This document shows positions 13,569-13,922 of a DNA stretch of 13,922 bases, one piece after another. Under the pieces are notes generated by a model, which was not told where the DNA came from, did not search any database, and saw only the letters and a list, made by a program, of their open reading frames with translations. Each line of letters starts with the position of its first letter. Position 1 is the stretch's first letter. The translations under genes were made by a program, and so were the position numbers. The stretch is from Gemmatimonadaceae bacterium (GTDB lineage: Bacteria > Latescibacterota > UBA2968 > UBA8231): positions 1 through 13,922 of the forward strand of contig PBSR01000045.1 in NCBI GenBank assembly GCA_002726335.1, in the 5' to 3' direction.

Positions 13569-13922
13569 GTGGATCACCGCCTGATCATCGTGGAGGGCTG
13601 CCCTGGGTCAGGGAAGTCGTCGACCTCGCAGTTCCTCTGTCGTCAGCTGCAGCGCGCGGGTCACGCGTGCCGCTGGTATTACGAGGAGGAGATGCCGCAC
13701 CCGGTGGCAGCGACCAAGGGCATCGGTCGCGTCAGGGACTTTCGCGAGTACGGTAGAGCCGCGCTCAGGCGCTGGCGCGATTTCGTCTCGCGGGCCCGGC
13801 GATCTGATGAGATCGCCATTATCGAGAGCCACTTCTTCCAGGACGTCATCACGCCGCTGCTGCGCGTCGACGTCAAGCCCCAGCGGATCCGCAAGGTCGT
13901 CCACGGCATGGCCAAGGTCTGC
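13569..13922 (+). CDS. P-loop NTPase/kinase-like protein, 3' end beyond window
   Basis: An open frame of 118 codons from GTG 13569 to the window edge without a stop. It begins VDHRLIIVEGCPGSGKSSTS, with a Walker A P-loop GCPGSGKS at residues 10-17 right after the first strand. IAIIESHFFQDV near residues 83-92 resembles the Walker B / lid-adjacent strand of small-molecule kinases. It could phosphorylate a nucleoside, sugar or antibiotic, but the missing C-terminal part leaves this open. GGAG at 13561-13564 is a plausible ribosome-binding site. An ATG two bases upstream, in another frame, closes after five codons and is not the start. The 149 bp before it, shared with the divergent dehydrogenase, holds no clear promoter. 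Confidence 0.75.
   Translation, partial: MDHRLIIVEGCPGSGKSSTSQFLCRQLQRAGHACRWYYEEEMPHPVAATKGIGRVRDFREYGRAALRRWRDFVSRARRSDEIAIIESHFFQDVITPLLRVDVKPQRIRKVVHGMAKVC

Overview
The window is a dense, high-GC stretch of bacterial DNA with short intergenic gaps, frequent GTG starts and ATGA/GTGA stop-start overlaps. A TolC-type outer-membrane protein and secreted solute-binding and DUF1579-like proteins point to a diderm (Gram-negative) host. The gene mix (GHL10-like glycosidase, HpcH/HpaI aldolase, Ldh-family dehydrogenase, NHL propeller, Nramp-like carrier, DUF5069) resembles carbohydrate-degrading environmental lineages such as Planctomycetota, Verrucomicrobiota or Latescibacterota. That placement is an inference; there is no rRNA or marker gene to settle it.

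Left part (1-2592): two minus-strand genes 2 bp apart, a secreted DUF1579-like protein and a glycoside-hydrolase-like protein cut by the window edge, diverge from a plus-strand class-C-type serine hydrolase.

Second block (about 2661-4361): a PhnD-type periplasmic binding protein, a stand-alone CheY-like receiver and the N-terminal part of a TolC-like protein lie in series. The TolC homology stops near 4255-4262. There it meets, head to head, the start of a small minus-strand reading frame that also ends abruptly. This looks like a rearrangement or deletion scar, or an assembly junction.

Third block (4614-9046): a compact operon of aldolase, NAD(P)-dependent 2-hydroxyacid dehydrogenase, NHL propeller and Nramp-related membrane protein; the last three overlap by 4 bp at each junction. 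It looks like a sugar-acid or hydroxyacid catabolic unit. Its most notable features are an N-terminal extension on the aldolase that resembles a bacterial-microcompartment encapsulation peptide, and a transporter lacking the metal-binding residues of true Nramp proteins.

Fourth block (9051-12621): a BrnT/BrnA-type toxin-antitoxin pair on the minus strand faces away from a DUF5069 gene translationally coupled to a rifampin-phosphotransferase-like PEP-utilising enzyme. Only 36 bp separate the two start codons, and a TACA-C-TGTA palindrome there overlaps possible -10 boxes on both strands.

Right end (12634-13922): a minus-strand classical short-chain dehydrogenase, then a plus-strand P-loop protein cut by the window edge. 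No tRNA, rRNA, insertion sequence or CRISPR array was seen. I did not find a complete undescribed system; the strongest leads are the tagged aldolase operon and the DUF5069/phosphotransferase-like pair.
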